From an uncultured Pelagibacteraceae bacterium (GTDB taxonomy: Bacteria; Pseudomonadota; Alphaproteobacteria; Pelagibacterales; Pelagibacteraceae), in NCBI GenBank assembly GCA_902612325.1, contig CACMDB010000002.1, positions 62,001 through 126,000 of the forward strand: 64,000 nucleotides of DNA, read 5' to 3'. Positions 1 to 10,358 of this stretch are shown in pieces. The notes under the pieces are model-generated. The model was not told the origin of the DNA. It ran no database searches and was given only the letters and a program-made list of their open reading frames with translations. The stretch's first letter is position 1. Each line of letters opens with the position of its first letter. The translations under genes and the position numbers were made by a program.

Positions 1-2189
1 GCATAGCCAAAAAGTCTATCAGAAATATAGATAAAGCAAAAAATCTTGGAAAGAATTCTGTAATAATCGAAAAACAAACTGGTAAATTTACTAGTAGAGG
101 TGGATCATTTAAGTCAAACCCATCAAAGATTAAAAATAATTTTACAAGCAATAAAGGAACTTTTGGTAAATCGAATTACACCCCCAAATTACCACCTCTA
201 ACAAGTGATTTTGAAAGACGTAAATTAGCTGAGCAAAGAGCCACCAAAAAACTTAAAGAGGAAAATGAAAATAAGAATAAAAAATCGATAAAATCTAATA
301 CCAAAAAAAGAGAATTAAAATTAACAGTTTCCAGAGCTTTGAGTGACCAAATTGAAGCTAGAGAACGAAGTTTGGCTTCTGTTAAAAGAGCAAGACAAAA
401 AGAAAATAGAAGTCTAACTAAAGAGGAAGCTCAAGAAAATTTGAAGCCCGTCAAAAGAGATATAAATATTCCAGAGGTAATCACTGTTAGAGAACTTGCA
501 AACAGAATGGCAGAACAATCAAGTAATATAATTAAACATATGTTTGGGATGGGAGTAACAGTAACAATAAATCAAAATCTAGCAGCTGATACTGCAGAAT
601 ATTTAGTTAAAGAATTTGGTCATAACCCAATTCGAGAGGAAAAAGCGGAGGAGATAATCCAAAAAATTAAAGCTTCAAGGACTGAAAATTTAAAGAATAG
701 ACCACCAATAATTACAGTTATGGGTCATGTGGACCATGGTAAAACTTCAGTTTTAGACGTTTTGAGAAGTGCAAACGTGGTATCAGGAGAATTTGGTGGA
801 ATAACACAACACATTGGTGCTTATCAAATAGACCATCAGTCTAATAAATTAACATTTATTGATACACCAGGCCATGCAGCTTTTACTGAAATGAGAGCAA
901 GAGGATCAAAGCTTACAGATATTGTTGTTCTAGTTGTTGCGGCTGATGATGGTGTGAAACCCCAAACTATTGAGTCAATAAAACATGCAAAGGCTGCAAA
1001 TGTACCAATAGTTGTAGCAATTAATAAATGTGATTTACCTGAGGCTGATCCTCAAAAAATTAAAAATCAATTACTTGAACATGAATTAATAGCTGAGGAT
1101 TTATCAGGAGACACTTTGATGGTAGAGATATCAGCAAAAACTAAATCAAACCTAGACAAACTAATTGATGCAATTATTCTTCAAGCTGAAATTCTAGACC
1201 TTAAAACTGATTTTGAGTCAAAAGCCACTGGGGTTGTTTTAGAATCGAAAATTGACATTGGAAGAGGACCAGTTGCAACAATAATTGTGACTACGGGAAC
1301 TTTAAAAAAAGGAGATTTTTTTGTAAGTGGTCTAAAATGGGGAAAAATTCGAGCCATTATTAACGATAAGGGAAAAAATATTGATGAAGCTCTACCATCT
1401 TCTCCAGTTGAAATACTTGGCATAAACGGTGCTGCAAGAGCTGGAGATGATTTTATAGTTTTAGATGATGAGAAAGAGGCTAAAACTTTGAGTGAAAATA
1501 GAGCACAAGAGAGTAAAGATGGTAAAAATCCTTTAACATTTGCCACTCAAGAGTCTGCTTTTTCTAATAAGTCCTCTGAAGAATTAAATCTTATAATTAA
1601 GTCTGATGTTCACGGATCCTCGGAGGCAATAAAAAATGCCATCAGTCAAATTAAGCATGATGAGGTAAAACCAAAGATAATTTTAGCAGATATTGGAATG
1701 GTAACTGAAACGGATGTGACTTTGGCAAAGGCCTCAAATGCAGTTTTGATAGCGTTTAACGTAAAGCCAAGCAAGGAAGCTAAAAAACTTGCTGAAAATG
1801 AAAAAATAGATATTTCATCATACAATATCATTTATGAGGTTTTAGATTTTGTAAAAAAAAGAATGTCTGGATTATTAACCCCTGATGTAGAAGAGAAAGT
1901 AATTGGGACTGCACAAATTTTAGAAATTTTCAAAGTTTCAGGAGCGGGAAAAGTTGCTGGTTCTAAGGTAACTGATGGAGAAATTAATAGTAATTCAGAT
2001 GTAAGAGTAATTAGAGATGGTTCAATAGTTTTTACAGGAAAAGTTGGAAGTTTGTTTAGAGAAAAAAATCAAGTAAAACAAGTTAATAATGGTCAAGAAT
2101 GTGGAATTGCACTCAAAGATTATATGGATTTTAAAAAAAATGATACTATAGAGGCTTTTAGTGTTACATCTAAAGAGAGGACAATTTAA
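1..2189 (+). CDS. infB: Translation initiation factor IF-2, 5' truncated by window
   Basis: This GTPase brings initiator fMet-tRNA to the 30S subunit and promotes subunit joining. The reading frame is open from base 3, so the gene starts upstream of the window. The Lys-rich N-terminal part ends in an [11 protein letters not shown] segment typical of alphaproteobacterial IF-2 (about 309-338). The GTPase domain shows GHVDHGKT (723-746), DTPGH (861-875) and NKCD (1023-1034), followed by the beta-barrel and C-terminal fMet-tRNA binding domains. The TAA stop shares its last A with the rbfA start (TAATG), suggesting coupled translation. Confidence 0.97.
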   Translation, partial: IAKKSIRNIDKAKNLGKNSVIIEKQTGKFTSRGGSFKSNPSKIKNNFTSNKGTFGKSNYTPKLPPLTSDFERRKLAEQRATKKLKEENENKNKKSIKSNTKKRELKLTVSRALSDQIEARERSLASVKRARQKENRSLTKEEAQENLKPVKRDINIPEVITVRELANRMAEQSSNIIKHMFGMGVTVTINQNLAADTAEYLVKEFGHNPIREEKAEEIIQKIKASRTENLKNRPPIITVMGHVDHGKTSVLDVLRSANVVSGEFGGITQHIGAYQIDHQSNKLTFIDTPGHAAFTEMRARGSKLTDIVVLVVAADDGVKPQTIESIKHAKAANVPIVVAINKCDLPEADPQKIKNQLLEHELIAEDLSGDTLMVEISAKTKSNLDKLIDAIILQAEILDLKTDFESKATGVVLESKIDIGRGPVATIIVTTGTLKKGDFFVSGLKWGKIRAIINDKGKNIDEALPSSPVEILGINGAARAGDDFIVLDDEKEAKTLSENRAQESKDGKNPLTFATQESAFSNKSSEELNLIIKSDVHGSSEAIKNAISQIKHDEVKPKIILADIGMVTETDVTLAKASNAVLIAFNVKPSKEAKKLAENEKIDISSYNIIYEVLDFVKKRMSGLLTPDVEEKVIGTAQILEIFKVSGAGKVAGSKVTDGEINSNSDVRVIRDGSIVFTGKVGSLFREKNQVKQVNNGQECGIALKDYMDFKKNDTIEAFSVTSKERTI

Positions 2190-2557
2190 TGTCAGATAGA
2201 ATAGGTAAACCAATTTCACAGAGACAATTAAGAGTAGGTGAAATGATTAAACAATCTTTAAGCATGATTTTTATAAGAAATGAGGCTAAAGTTCCGAATT
2301 TAGAAACAAATACTATAACAGTTACTGAAGTCAGAATGAGTCAAGATTTGAAAATAGCCAAAGCATATGTACTTCCTCTCGGAGGAAAAAACGCAGAAGA
2401 AACTGTTAATACTTTGAAAGAATACTCATTTTTAATTAGAAAAATTTTATCTCAAAAAGTAGTGATGAAATTTTTACCAAAATTACTTTTTAGAAAAGAT
2501 GAGTCTTTTGAGTATGCTGAAAAAATAGAGAATTTAATTAAACAAACAAATAAATAG
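2189..2557 (+). CDS. rbfA: Ribosome-binding factor A
   Basis: RbfA is a small KH-like protein that helps mature the 17S/16S rRNA 5' end and acts in late 30S assembly. The 122-residue product has the family start (RQLRVGEMIKQSLS), a central TVTEVRMSQDLKIAKAYV strand-helix segment and an FLPKLLFRKDES segment near the C-terminus, where family members have a similar RxTPELxFxxD pattern. It overlaps the infB stop by one base and lies 12 bases before rpsO. In most bacteria truB sits between rbfA and rpsO; here it does not. Confidence 0.93.
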   Translation: MSDRIGKPISQRQLRVGEMIKQSLSMIFIRNEAKVPNLETNTITVTEVRMSQDLKIAKAYVLPLGGKNAEETVNTLKEYSFLIRKILSQKVVMKFLPKLLFRKDESFEYAEKIENLIKQTNK

Positions 2558-2569
2558 GAAAAAAGAAGT

Positions 2570-2818
2570 ATGAATAAAAAAGCTCAAGAGTTAGCAATGC
2601 ATGAGAAAGATACTGGATCGTCAGAAATCCAAATTGCTTTGTTAACAGAAAAAATTGAAACGCTTTCAAAACATATTAAACAATTCAAAAAAGATAAACA
2701 TTCGTCTGTTGGATTATTGAGAGCGGTCAATAGAAGAAAAAAATTGTTAGATTATCTTAAAAGAAATAAGGTAGATTCTTACAAGAATGTCTTGTCGAAA
2801 TTGAATTTGAGAAAATAA
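2570..2818 (+). CDS. rpsO: 30S ribosomal protein S15
   Basis: S15 is a primary 16S rRNA-binding protein of the 30S platform. The product has 82 residues, about 7 shorter at the N-terminus than the E. coli protein. It carries the conserved DTGSSEIQIALLTEKI, KDKHSSVGLLRAVNRR and KLLDYLKR segments. An AGGAAAA Shine-Dalgarno-like sequence precedes the ATG. It is followed by pnp, the usual partner; in E. coli the two are co-transcribed and the mRNA is processed between them. Confidence 0.96.
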   Translation: MNKKAQELAMHEKDTGSSEIQIALLTEKIETLSKHIKQFKKDKHSSVGLLRAVNRRKKLLDYLKRNKVDSYKNVLSKLNLRK

Positions 2819-2823
2819 GAGTC

Positions 2824-2875
2824 AAGATAGATAGAACGGAATGGAACGAAACGAACGAAACGAAATGGAAATGAA
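2824..2875 (+). repeat. Purine-rich GAACGAAA-type repeat tract between rpsO and pnp
   Basis: The gap between rpsO and pnp is almost free of pyrimidines and is built from iterated GGAA, CGAAA and AATGG units up to the pnp ATG. It cannot form the long hairpin that RNase III cleaves in the E. coli rpsO-pnp leader. A role as an unstructured ribosome-loading or pnp-autoregulatory leader is inference. The repetition itself is directly visible. Confidence 0.6.
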
Positions 2876-4948
2876 ATGTTTAAAGTATACAAGAAGGAAG
2901 TTGAAGTAGCAGGCAAGAAGATAACTTTAGAAACAGGCAAAGTAGCAAGACAGGCAGACGGAGCAATTATCGCAACATGTGGAGAGACGGTAGTTTTAGC
3001 AACAGTCGTTGGAGCAAAAAAAGTGAATCCAGACATGGATTACTTTCCATTATCTGTAAATTATCAAGAAAAATATTACGCAGCAGGAAAAATTCCTGGT
3101 GGATATTTTAAAAGAGAGGCAAGACCAACTGAAAGTGAAACATTAATCTCAAGATTAATTGATAGACCGATCAGACCATTGTTTCCTGATGAATTTAAAA
3201 ATGAGGTCCAGTTGTTACCAACTGTAATTTCTTATGATAAAGAAAATGAGGCAGACATTTTATCAATTATTGCATCATCTGCAGCCTTAGCTATATCAGG
3301 AATGCCATTTATGGGCCCCGTTGGTGCTTCTAGAGTTGGATATATTGATGGTAAATATGTTTTAAATCCATCAAAAACTGAACTTGAAAAATCAAAATTA
3401 GATTTAGTTGTTGCTGGTACAAAGGATGCTGTGCTTATGGTTGAGTCTGAAGCAAGCGGGTTGACAGAGGAAGAAATGTTAAATGCAGTAAAATTCGGTC
3501 ATGAAGGATTTGTTCCGGTGATTAAAATGATAGAGGAATTGGCTAAAGAATGTAGAAAACCAGAGTGGACTGTTGAAAAGAAAGATTTATCTGAGGTAAA
3601 GAAAAAACTCGAGGTAACTTTTACCGAAGATCTTAAAAAAGCATTCGCGACAAGAGACAAACAAGACAGATCAAATCAAATTTCAGAAATTACTGATAAA
3701 GCAAAAAAACTTTATGAGGAAGACGAAAACTATACAGATCTTGATGTAAATTCTGAACTAAAAAATCTTGAAAAAACAATAGTCAGAACAGATATTTTAA
3801 AAAATAAAAATAGAATTGATGGTAGGGGTTTGTCTGATGTAAGGCCAATCTCATGTGAGGTTGGTGTTTTGCCAAGAACACATGGCTCTGCTTTGTTTAC
3901 CAGAGGCGAAACGCAAGCAATCGTAACTGCCACGTTAGGTACATCTGATGATGAGCAAAGAATCGAAAGCTTAGATGGATTACAAAGAGAAAGGTTTATG
4001 CTTCATTATAATTTTCCACCTTTTTCCGTTGGTGAGATAGGAAGAATAGGAACTGGAAGAAGAGAGATAGGTCATGGTAAATTAGCATGGAGAGCTATTC
4101 ACTCTTCATTACCCTCAAAAGAGTCATTTCCTTATACTTTTAGAGTAGTATCAGAAATTACAGAGTCCAATGGTTCTTCATCAATGGCTACTGTTTGTGG
4201 AACATCACTTGCATTAATGGATGCGGGAGTACCAATAAAAGAACCTGTTGCAGGTATAGCAATGGGTTTAATTAAAGAGGGTGATGATTTTAGTGTGTTA
4301 TCAGATATTTTGGGTGATGAAGATCATTTAGGCGATATGGACTTTAAAGTTGCTGGAACTAAAGATGGAATTACTTCACTACAAATGGATATCAAAATTA
4401 CCGGTATTACTTTTGAAATTATGGAGCAAGCATTAAGCCAAGCTAAAGATGGGAGAGTTCATATTTTAGGAGAAATGAATAAAGCATTATCAGCATCAAG
4501 ATCTGACGTTGGAAAACATACTCCAAAAATGGAAAAAATTAATGTTGATAAGAAAGATATTGCTGCTGTTATTGGAAAAGGTGGTGCAACAATCAGAGAG
4601 ATCGTTGAAAAATCAGGTGCTAAAGTAGATGTGAATGATGAAGGAGTCGTGACTGTTGCTGCTCCAGATGAAGAGTCTAGAAACATTGCTATGCAAATGA
4701 TTAAAGACATCACCGCCAAAGCTGAACTCAATAAAATTTATTCAGGTAAAGTTATGAAAATTATGGAGTTTGGCGCATTTGTTAATTTTTTAGGAAAACA
4801 AGATGGACTTGTTCATATTTCAGAACTCGCAGATAAAAGAGTAGCTAAAGTTACCGATGTAGTGAAAGAAGGTGACGAAGTAAAAGTTAAAGTTATTGGT
4901 TTCGATAGAGGAAAAGTAAAACTCTCTATGAAACAAGCTACTGAGTAA
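2876..4948 (+). CDS. pnp: Polyribonucleotide nucleotidyltransferase (PNPase)
   Basis: PNPase degrades RNA 3' to 5' by phosphorolysis and is a trimeric component of RNA decay complexes. The 690-residue product has two RNase PH-like domains. The first contains [21 protein letters not shown], the second the [15 protein letters not shown] motif. They are followed by a KH domain with the GKGG loop ([11 protein letters not shown], near residue 565) and a C-terminal S1 domain ([17 protein letters not shown]). Length and order match the family. It closes the infB-rbfA-rpsO-pnp cluster and converges on fabI. Confidence 0.97.
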   Translation: MFKVYKKEVEVAGKKITLETGKVARQADGAIIATCGETVVLATVVGAKKVNPDMDYFPLSVNYQEKYYAAGKIPGGYFKREARPTESETLISRLIDRPIRPLFPDEFKNEVQLLPTVISYDKENEADILSIIASSAALAISGMPFMGPVGASRVGYIDGKYVLNPSKTELEKSKLDLVVAGTKDAVLMVESEASGLTEEEMLNAVKFGHEGFVPVIKMIEELAKECRKPEWTVEKKDLSEVKKKLEVTFTEDLKKAFATRDKQDRSNQISEITDKAKKLYEEDENYTDLDVNSELKNLEKTIVRTDILKNKNRIDGRGLSDVRPISCEVGVLPRTHGSALFTRGETQAIVTATLGTSDDEQRIESLDGLQRERFMLHYNFPPFSVGEIGRIGTGRREIGHGKLAWRAIHSSLPSKESFPYTFRVVSEITESNGSSSMATVCGTSLALMDAGVPIKEPVAGIAMGLIKEGDDFSVLSDILGDEDHLGDMDFKVAGTKDGITSLQMDIKITGITFEIMEQALSQAKDGRVHILGEMNKALSASRSDVGKHTPKMEKINVDKKDIAAVIGKGGATIREIVEKSGAKVDVNDEGVVTVAAPDEESRNIAMQMIKDITAKAELNKIYSGKVMKIMEFGAFVNFLGKQDGLVHISELADKRVAKVTDVVKEGDEVKVKVIGFDRGKVKLSMKQATE

Positions 4949-4971
4949 ATTTAAGTGGCACCTGACAACAG

Positions 4972-5000
4972 AACATCCCTGCTTATTAAGTGATGTTTTT
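4972..5000 (+). terminator. Weak hairpin plus T-run after pnp
   Basis: AACATC (4972-4977) can pair with GATGTT (4992-4997), followed by a short run of T. The stem has only six base pairs, the loop is 14 bases, and the 3' arm lies inside the end of the convergent fabI gene. It is the only candidate terminator in the pnp-fabI gap. Confidence 0.25.
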
Positions 5001-5771
5001 AGGATCTGGCATTCCAACTTTATTATACCCAGCATCTACGTAGTGAATTTCACCAGTGACACCATTCGCAAGATCACTTAATAGATATAATGCTGAATTT
5101 CCAACGTCATGGATATCTACGTTTCTTTTGAGAAAAGAATGATCCTCATTCCATTTATATAAGAATTTTGCATCACCTATTGCAGATGCAGCTAATGTTT
5201 TGATAGGGCCTGCACTTATTGCATTTACTCTCATGCCTTTAGCACCCAAATCTCTAGCCAAGTATTTAACACTAGCCTCTAAAGCTGATTTGCAAACACC
5301 CATTACATTATAATTTGGAATTGCTTTGGTGGACTCATAAGTTAAAGTTAACAAACTACCACCCTGTTTTATTATTTTTGATGCTTCTTTTGCAACTTCA
5401 GTAAATGAGAAACATGATATTAACATACTTCTTAAAAAGTTTTCTCTAGTTGTATTTAAATATTCGCCTGATAATTCTGATTTATCTGAAAATGCTACAG
5501 CATGGACAACAAAATCAATTTCACCCCATTGAGATTTAATATCATCAAATAATTTCACTACCTCTTCTTTTTTTTCAACATCACAACTGAATGTAACTTT
5601 TGAATTTAATTTTTCTGCTAAAGGAATAACTCTTTTTTTTAAGGCATCTCCTAAATATGTGAAGGCGAGCTCAGCACCAGCTTCAGCTAATTTCTGCGAA
5701 ATACCCCACGCAATAGATCTTTCATTGGCAACACCCATGATTAATCCTTTTTTGCCTTTCATTAAACTCAT
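4986..5771 (-). CDS. fabI: Enoyl-[acyl-carrier-protein] reductase (NADH), FabI type
   Basis: FabI performs the last reduction in each round of type II fatty-acid elongation. The 261-residue short-chain dehydrogenase has the FabI-specific nucleotide-binding start GLIMGVANERSIAWGI. Its catalytic residues are Tyr145, Tyr154 and Lys161, in the Tyr-X6-Lys spacing of FabI. It is the third gene of a fabA-fabB-fabI block read leftwards, two bases after the fabB stop. The same order next to irr is common in alphaproteobacteria. The start MSLMKGKKG is the only plausible one. Confidence 0.96.
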   Translation of the reverse strand: MSLMKGKKGLIMGVANERSIAWGISQKLAEAGAELAFTYLGDALKKRVIPLAEKLNSKVTFSCDVEKKEEVVKLFDDIKSQWGEIDFVVHAVAFSDKSELSGEYLNTTRENFLRSMLISCFSFTEVAKEASKIIKQGGSLLTLTYESTKAIPNYNVMGVCKSALEASVKYLARDLGAKGMRVNAISAGPIKTLAASAIGDAKFLYKWNEDHSFLKRNVDIHDVGNSALYLLSDLANGVTGEIHYVDAGYNKVGMPDPKNIT

Positions 5772-5773
5772 AA

Positions 5774-6985
5774 TTATACTTTCTGAAATATTAAAGCAGC
5801 ATTAGTTCCACCAAAACCAAAACTATTAGACATAACTGTATTTAATGTTACTCCAGTTTCGGTTTTTGCAACTATTGGAAATTTTTTAGCCTCTTCATCC
5901 ATTTCATTGATGTTCGCTGATCCAGCAATAAAATTATTTTTCATCATAATTAAGCAATATATAGCCTCATGAACTGACGCAGCACCTAAAGGGTGACCGG
6001 ATAAAGACTTTGTTGAACTTATTTTTGGAATTTCTTCCCCAAAAGTTTCCTTAATAGCTTTTAGTTCAGTTATGTCACCTACTGGTGTAGAAGTTCCATG
6101 AGTATTAATATAATCAATTTTGTTTTTAGTGGTTGCCATTGCCATTTTCATACATCTGACAGCTCCTTCTCCAGATGGAGCTACCATGTCATATCCATCT
6201 GAGGTGGCACCATAACCTGTCAATTCCGCATAAATTTTAGCACCTCTAGCTTTTGCATGCTCATATTCTTCTAAAACTAACACACCCGCTCCACCAGCTA
6301 TTACAAAACCATCTCTAGTTTTGTCATACGCTCTTGATGCTGATTGAGGTGTATCATTATATTTCGACGATAGAGCAGTCATGGCATCAAACATAGCTGT
6401 CATTGCCCAATGTATTTCTTCACTTCCACCAGCAAAAACAATATCCTGTTTGCCCATTTGAATTAATTCCATTGAATTTCCAATGCAGTGACCACTAGTT
6501 GCACATGCAGAACTCATTGTATAATTAGTCCCTTTGATTTTAAATGGAACTGCCAAAGTAGCAGACGCAGTACTTGCCATGGTTCTTGGAACTATAAAAG
6601 GACCCATTAATTTTGGTGTTTTTGCTCTTGTTTTATCCGCTGCTAAAATTACATTTTCAATTGAAGGCCCTCCAGATCCCATGACTATACCAGTACTAAA
6701 GTTGCTTATTTCTTTTTCCTCTAAACCCGAATCTTTTATTGCTTCTTTCATCGCAATATAGTTATAAGCTGAGCCTGAACCCATAAATCGAATTGTCTTT
6801 CTATCTATGTGATCTTCAAGTTTGATGTTTGGCTTGCCATGCACATGACTTTTTAAATTATGCTCTTTATATTCCTCAGCAAATGAGATTCCTGACTTTG
6901 AATTTAATAAAGATTGATGAACTTCTTCTTGATTATTACCTAAACAAGAAACTACTCCTAAACCAGTTATTACAACTTTCCTCAT
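5774..6985 (-). CDS. fabB: 3-oxoacyl-[acyl-carrier-protein] synthase I
   Basis: FabB condenses malonyl-ACP with acyl-ACP and is needed to elongate unsaturated intermediates made by FabA. The 403-residue protein has the Cys-His-His triad: Cys161 in [10 protein letters not shown], His296 in [11 protein letters not shown] and His331 in [11 protein letters not shown], plus Lys326. These positions are two less than in E. coli FabB. Its ATG overlaps the fabA stop by one base (TAATG), so the two are probably coupled. FabF is less likely, given the immediate fabA partner. Confidence 0.94.
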   Translation of the reverse strand: MRKVVITGLGVVSCLGNNQEEVHQSLLNSKSGISFAEEYKEHNLKSHVHGKPNIKLEDHIDRKTIRFMGSGSAYNYIAMKEAIKDSGLEEKEISNFSTGIVMGSGGPSIENVILAADKTRAKTPKLMGPFIVPRTMASTASATLAVPFKIKGTNYTMSSACATSGHCIGNSMELIQMGKQDIVFAGGSEEIHWAMTAMFDAMTALSSKYNDTPQSASRAYDKTRDGFVIAGGAGVLVLEEYEHAKARGAKIYAELTGYGATSDGYDMVAPSGEGAVRCMKMAMATTKNKIDYINTHGTSTPVGDITELKAIKETFGEEIPKISSTKSLSGHPLGAASVHEAIYCLIMMKNNFIAGSANINEMDEEAKKFPIVAKTETGVTLNTVMSNSFGFGGTNAALIFQKV

Positions 6986-7485
6986 TATTTGAATAACCCC
7001 ACTTTTAAATTATCTGCTGAATAAATTTTTTTTTCATCTGCTAATAATATCCCATTAGCCAAACCAACTGTTGTACCACCAGGAGACATAATTTTTTTCA
7101 TATCGATTTCATATTTGACTAATTTAACATTCTGTAAAACTTCTCCTGTAAATTTTACTGTACCAACGCCTAAGGCTCTGCCTTTTCCTGGATTTCCAAT
7201 CCAGCCTAAATAAAATCCTACGAGTTGCCACATAGCATCAAGACCAAGACATCCTGGCATCACAGGATCTTCTTTGAAATGACAATCAAAAAACCAAAGG
7301 TCTTTCTTTATATCTAATTCAGCCTTTAAAGAGCCTTTTTTAAAAGCACCATCCTTGTCATTAATTTTTGTAATTCTATCAAACATTAACATTGGTGGAA
7401 GCGGTAATTTTGCATTTCCAGGACCAAAAAGACCTCCGTTTCCGCAACTTATAAGTTCTTCATAAGAATAGGAGTTTTTTTTCAT
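6985..7485 (-). CDS. fabA: 3-hydroxydecanoyl-ACP dehydratase/isomerase
   Basis: FabA dehydrates 3-hydroxydecanoyl-ACP and isomerises the product, starting unsaturated fatty-acid synthesis. The hot-dog fold protein has His69 ([12 protein letters not shown]) and Asp83 (GLDAMWQL), one position from the E. coli catalytic pair. I chose the ATG at 7485 (166 residues, [10 protein letters not shown]). It has a strong AAGGTGAT ribosome site nine bases upstream and matches family length, whereas a longer frame to 7659 would run into the irr gene. The gene is divergent from irr. Confidence 0.95.
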   Translation of the reverse strand: MKKNSYSYEELISCGNGGLFGPGNAKLPLPPMLMFDRITKINDKDGAFKKGSLKAELDIKKDLWFFDCHFKEDPVMPGCLGLDAMWQLVGFYLGWIGNPGKGRALGVGTVKFTGEVLQNVKLVKYEIDMKKIMSPGGTTVGLANGILLADEKKIYSADNLKVGLFK

Positions 7486-7558
7486 AAAATAGATCACCTT
7501 AATACTTGATTTTAAACCATTATAATATACATAAAGTTTAGAATTATTATAATTAACA
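7486..7558. promoter_or_regulatory. Divergent fabA/irr control region with Irr-like motif
   Basis: This 73-base gap must hold promoters for both fabA (leftward) and irr (rightward). At 7536-7555 it contains GTTTAGAATTATTATAATTA. This is nearly identical to the operator-like sequence before katG (GTTTAGAACTATTATAAATT, 8041-8060). The TTTAGAA half-site resembles alphaproteobacterial Irr (ICE) boxes as I remember them. A TATAAT at 7548-7553 lies within the motif, five bases before the irr ATG. Binding by Irr is inferred. Confidence 0.55.
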
Positions 7559-7987
7559 ATGTTAAAAAATAGCGAATTTGTTAGCAAATTAAGAAATTCT
7601 GGTCTTAGACCCACTAAACAAAGACTTAAAATTTGTGAAGTCTTATTTAATAGAGACAAAACATTTCACTTTACAATTAATGATTTAGCAAAAAACATTG
7701 CAGAAAATTTTAATGAAAAAATATCTTTAGCTACAATTTACAACACAGTTCATGCTTTTAAAGATAAAGGATATTTAAAAGAAATTACGATTAGTAGCGA
7801 TAAAAGTTATTTTGATACAAATATCACTAAACATCATCATTTTTATGATGAGGACACAAATTTACTGATAGATTGTAATGATAATGAAATTGGAAAAGTT
7901 AATATTAAAAATAATATTACAGGAAAAAAAATTAGTTCTGTTGAAGTTTTAGTAAGAGTTGCGAGTGATACTCAAAATCAAGATTAA
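7559..7987 (+). CDS. irr: Fur-family iron response regulator, Irr-like
   Basis: Irr is the heme-responsive Fur-family repressor/activator that controls iron and heme genes in many alphaproteobacteria. The 142-residue protein has a winged-helix domain ([15 protein letters not shown], then [18 protein letters not shown]) and a dimerisation domain. It has a KHHHFYDED segment; the triple His is the heme-binding hallmark of Irr. It lacks the C-terminal Cys pairs of zinc-type Fur. Divergence from fabA is the usual Irr context. There is no Shine-Dalgarno before the ATG and the likely -10 is only five bases away, so the mRNA may be leaderless. Confidence 0.82.
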   Translation: MLKNSEFVSKLRNSGLRPTKQRLKICEVLFNRDKTFHFTINDLAKNIAENFNEKISLATIYNTVHAFKDKGYLKEITISSDKSYFDTNITKHHHFYDEDTNLLIDCNDNEIGKVNIKNNITGKKISSVEVLVRVASDTQNQD

Positions 7988-8020
7988 AAAATCTTTCTCT
8001 CTAAATTTATATTATAATCA

Positions 8021-8071
8021 TTCTAAACTGTTGACATTTAGTTTAGAACTATTATAAATTAATAGTTCTAA
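8021..8071 (+). promoter_or_regulatory. katG promoter overlapped by nested inverted repeats (Irr-like operator)
   Basis: A consensus-like promoter, TTGACA (8031-8036) and TATAAA (8053-8058, spacer 16), lies inside two inverted repeats. One is TTCTAAAC (8021-8028) with GTTTAGAA (8041-8048). The other has perfect 12-base arms, TTAGAACTATTA (8043-8054) and TAATAGTTCTAA (8060-8071), five bases apart. The repeats share the middle half-site and cover both promoter elements, as a repressor operator would. Similarity to the irr/fabA motif suggests Irr as the regulator (inference). Confidence 0.7.
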
Positions 8072-8096
8072 TAACCATGGGGGAAATACAAAAATT

Positions 8097-10334
8097 ATGA
8101 GTACTGAAAATTTTAAAAACAAGTCTTTTAAAGCTAATCAAATGAGCAAATGTCCTTTTACCGGTGCAGGAACACCTGCAAAGTTTTCTGCGGGAAGAGG
8201 TCAAACAGTAAGAGACTTTTGGCCAAATAGTTTAAATCTTAAAATTCTTAGTCAGCATTCAAATTTATCTAACCCTATGGATAAAAAATTTAATTATGCA
8301 AAAGAATTTAAAAAACTAAATTACAAAGCACTAAAAAAAGATTTAAAAAAATTAATGACAGACTCCCAAGAGTGGTGGCCAGCAGATTATGGTCATTATG
8401 GTCCATTATTTATTAGATTAGCTTGGCATGCCGCAGGAACTTACAGAACTGGTGATGGGAGAGGTGGAGCAGGAACAGGTAACCAGAGATTTGCGCCACT
8501 TAATTCTTGGCCAGATAACGTTAACTTAGATAAAGCTAGATTACTTTTATGGCCTATTAAAAAGAAATATGGAAGAAAAATTTCATGGGCAGATTTATTT
8601 ATACTTGTTGGAAATGTAGCTTTAGACTCAATGGGTTTTAAAACTTTTGGTTTTGGAGCTGGCAGAACTGATATTTGGGAACCAGAAGATGATATTTATT
8701 GGGGCTCAGAAAAAGAAATGTTAGGTGTGGAAAGATATAGTGGAAAGAGAGATTTGGAACAGCCACTAGGAGCTTCACATATGGGTTTAATCTATGTAAA
8801 TCCGCAAGGTCCTGACGCTAATCCAGATCCAAAACTGGCAGCACATGATATTAGAGAGACATTTGGCAGAATGGCTATGAATGACTATGAGACAGCAGCA
8901 TTAGTTGCTGGAGGACATACGTTTGGAAAATCTCATGGTGCAGCATCTGAATCATATAAAGGACCGGATCCAGAGGCTTCAAGACTTCAAGATCAGTCAA
9001 CTGGGTGGAATAGTGGATATAAATCTGGAAAAGGTGTTGATACAATAAGTAGTGGTATTGAGGGCGCTTGGACTCAAAATCCAATTCAATGGGATATGGG
9101 TTATTTGGATTGTTTATATGGACATGAGTGGGAACTTACAAAAAGCCCAGCTGGTGCTCATCAATGGACTCCGAAGAAAAATGGGCAAGAGATTAAAATG
9201 GTTCCTGATGCACATCAAAAAGGCGTGCTTCATCCACCAATGATGCAAACAACCGACATATCGATGAAAGTTGACCCTAGCTATGGACCTATCACAAAAC
9301 ATTTTCACCAAAATCCAAAAGAATTTCATGATGCTTTTGCGAGAGCATGGTTTAAATTAACTCACAGAGATATGGGGCCAAGAGTTTGCTATCTTGGTAG
9401 CGAGGTTCCAAAAGAACAACTAATTTGGCAGGATCCAATTGATAAGCCTAAATATAAACTTAAATCAAAGGATATTAAAGATTTAAAAACTAAAATCTCT
9501 AAATCAAAAATATCAATTCCAGATTTAGTTTCTACTGCATGGGCTTCAGCATCTACGTTTAGAGGCTCTGATAAAAGAGGTGGTGCTAATGGTGCTAGAA
9601 TAATGTTGGAACCACAAAAAAATTGGAAAGTGAACAATCCAAAAAAATTATCGACTGTAATTAAAGCTTTAGAAAAAATTAAAAGCAAATTCGATAGTAA
9701 AAAGAAAAGTGTTTCAATGGCAGATTTGATTGTACTAGCTGGTGGTGTTGGTATCGAAATGGCTGCAAAAAAAGCTGGCTACAAAGTTCAAGTTCCATTT
9801 TCAGCAGGAAGGGGAGATGCAAGGCAAGATCAGACTGATATTAACTCATTTGGTCTTTTAGAACCACAAGCAGATGGTTTTAGAAACTACTTAAATGATG
9901 GAGCTTCAAATGTTTCTGCAGAGGAAAAAATTGTTGATAAGGCTCAATTGATGGGTTTAACAGCTCCAGAAATGACTGCACTTGTGGGTGGTATGAGAGT
10001 GTTAAACACAAATTTTGATGGCTCAAAACATGGTGTTTTTACTAACAGGCCTGGTTCTCTTACTAACGATTATTTCATAAATCTTTTAGACATGAATACG
10101 ACTTGGAAAGAGGAAGATAAATCTGAACAAACATTTATTGGTAAAGATAGAAAAACTCAAAAAACGAAATGGAAGGCGACAAGAGTTGATTTAATTTTTG
10201 GTTCAAATTCTCAACTAAGAGCTCTAGCAGAAGTTTACGCATGTGAAGATTCAGGTGATAAATTTGTTAAAGATTTTATCGCGGCATGGGTAAAAGTTAT
10301 GAATTCTGATCGATTTGATTTGAAATTAAACTAA
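8097..10334 (+). CDS. katG: Catalase-peroxidase
   Basis: KatG is a heme enzyme that destroys hydrogen peroxide by catalase and peroxidase reactions. The 745-residue protein has both halves of the duplicated peroxidase fold. The active half has distal Arg107, Trp110 and His111 (RLAWHAAG) and proximal His274 (GGHTFGK). Trp110, Tyr233 and Met259 have the spacing of the covalent adduct required for catalase activity. A GGGGAAA ribosome site lies just upstream. Control by the operator at 8021-8071 would link peroxide defence to iron/heme status, since the enzyme needs heme. Confidence 0.97.
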   Translation: MSTENFKNKSFKANQMSKCPFTGAGTPAKFSAGRGQTVRDFWPNSLNLKILSQHSNLSNPMDKKFNYAKEFKKLNYKALKKDLKKLMTDSQEWWPADYGHYGPLFIRLAWHAAGTYRTGDGRGGAGTGNQRFAPLNSWPDNVNLDKARLLLWPIKKKYGRKISWADLFILVGNVALDSMGFKTFGFGAGRTDIWEPEDDIYWGSEKEMLGVERYSGKRDLEQPLGASHMGLIYVNPQGPDANPDPKLAAHDIRETFGRMAMNDYETAALVAGGHTFGKSHGAASESYKGPDPEASRLQDQSTGWNSGYKSGKGVDTISSGIEGAWTQNPIQWDMGYLDCLYGHEWELTKSPAGAHQWTPKKNGQEIKMVPDAHQKGVLHPPMMQTTDISMKVDPSYGPITKHFHQNPKEFHDAFARAWFKLTHRDMGPRVCYLGSEVPKEQLIWQDPIDKPKYKLKSKDIKDLKTKISKSKISIPDLVSTAWASASTFRGSDKRGGANGARIMLEPQKNWKVNNPKKLSTVIKALEKIKSKFDSKKKSVSMADLIVLAGGVGIEMAAKKAGYKVQVPFSAGRGDARQDQTDINSFGLLEPQADGFRNYLNDGASNVSAEEKIVDKAQLMGLTAPEMTALVGGMRVLNTNFDGSKHGVFTNRPGSLTNDYFINLLDMNTTWKEEDKSEQTFIGKDRKTQKTKWKATRVDLIFGSNSQLRALAEVYACEDSGDKFVKDFIAAWVKVMNSDRFDLKLN

Positions 10335-10358
10335 TTTTATAAAACAGGACAAAAAAAT

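Noticed and set aside
7486-7659. Longer N-terminus for fabA
   Set aside because: It would overlap the irr coding region and lacks family similarity, while the ATG at 7485 has a strong ribosome site and gives the right length.
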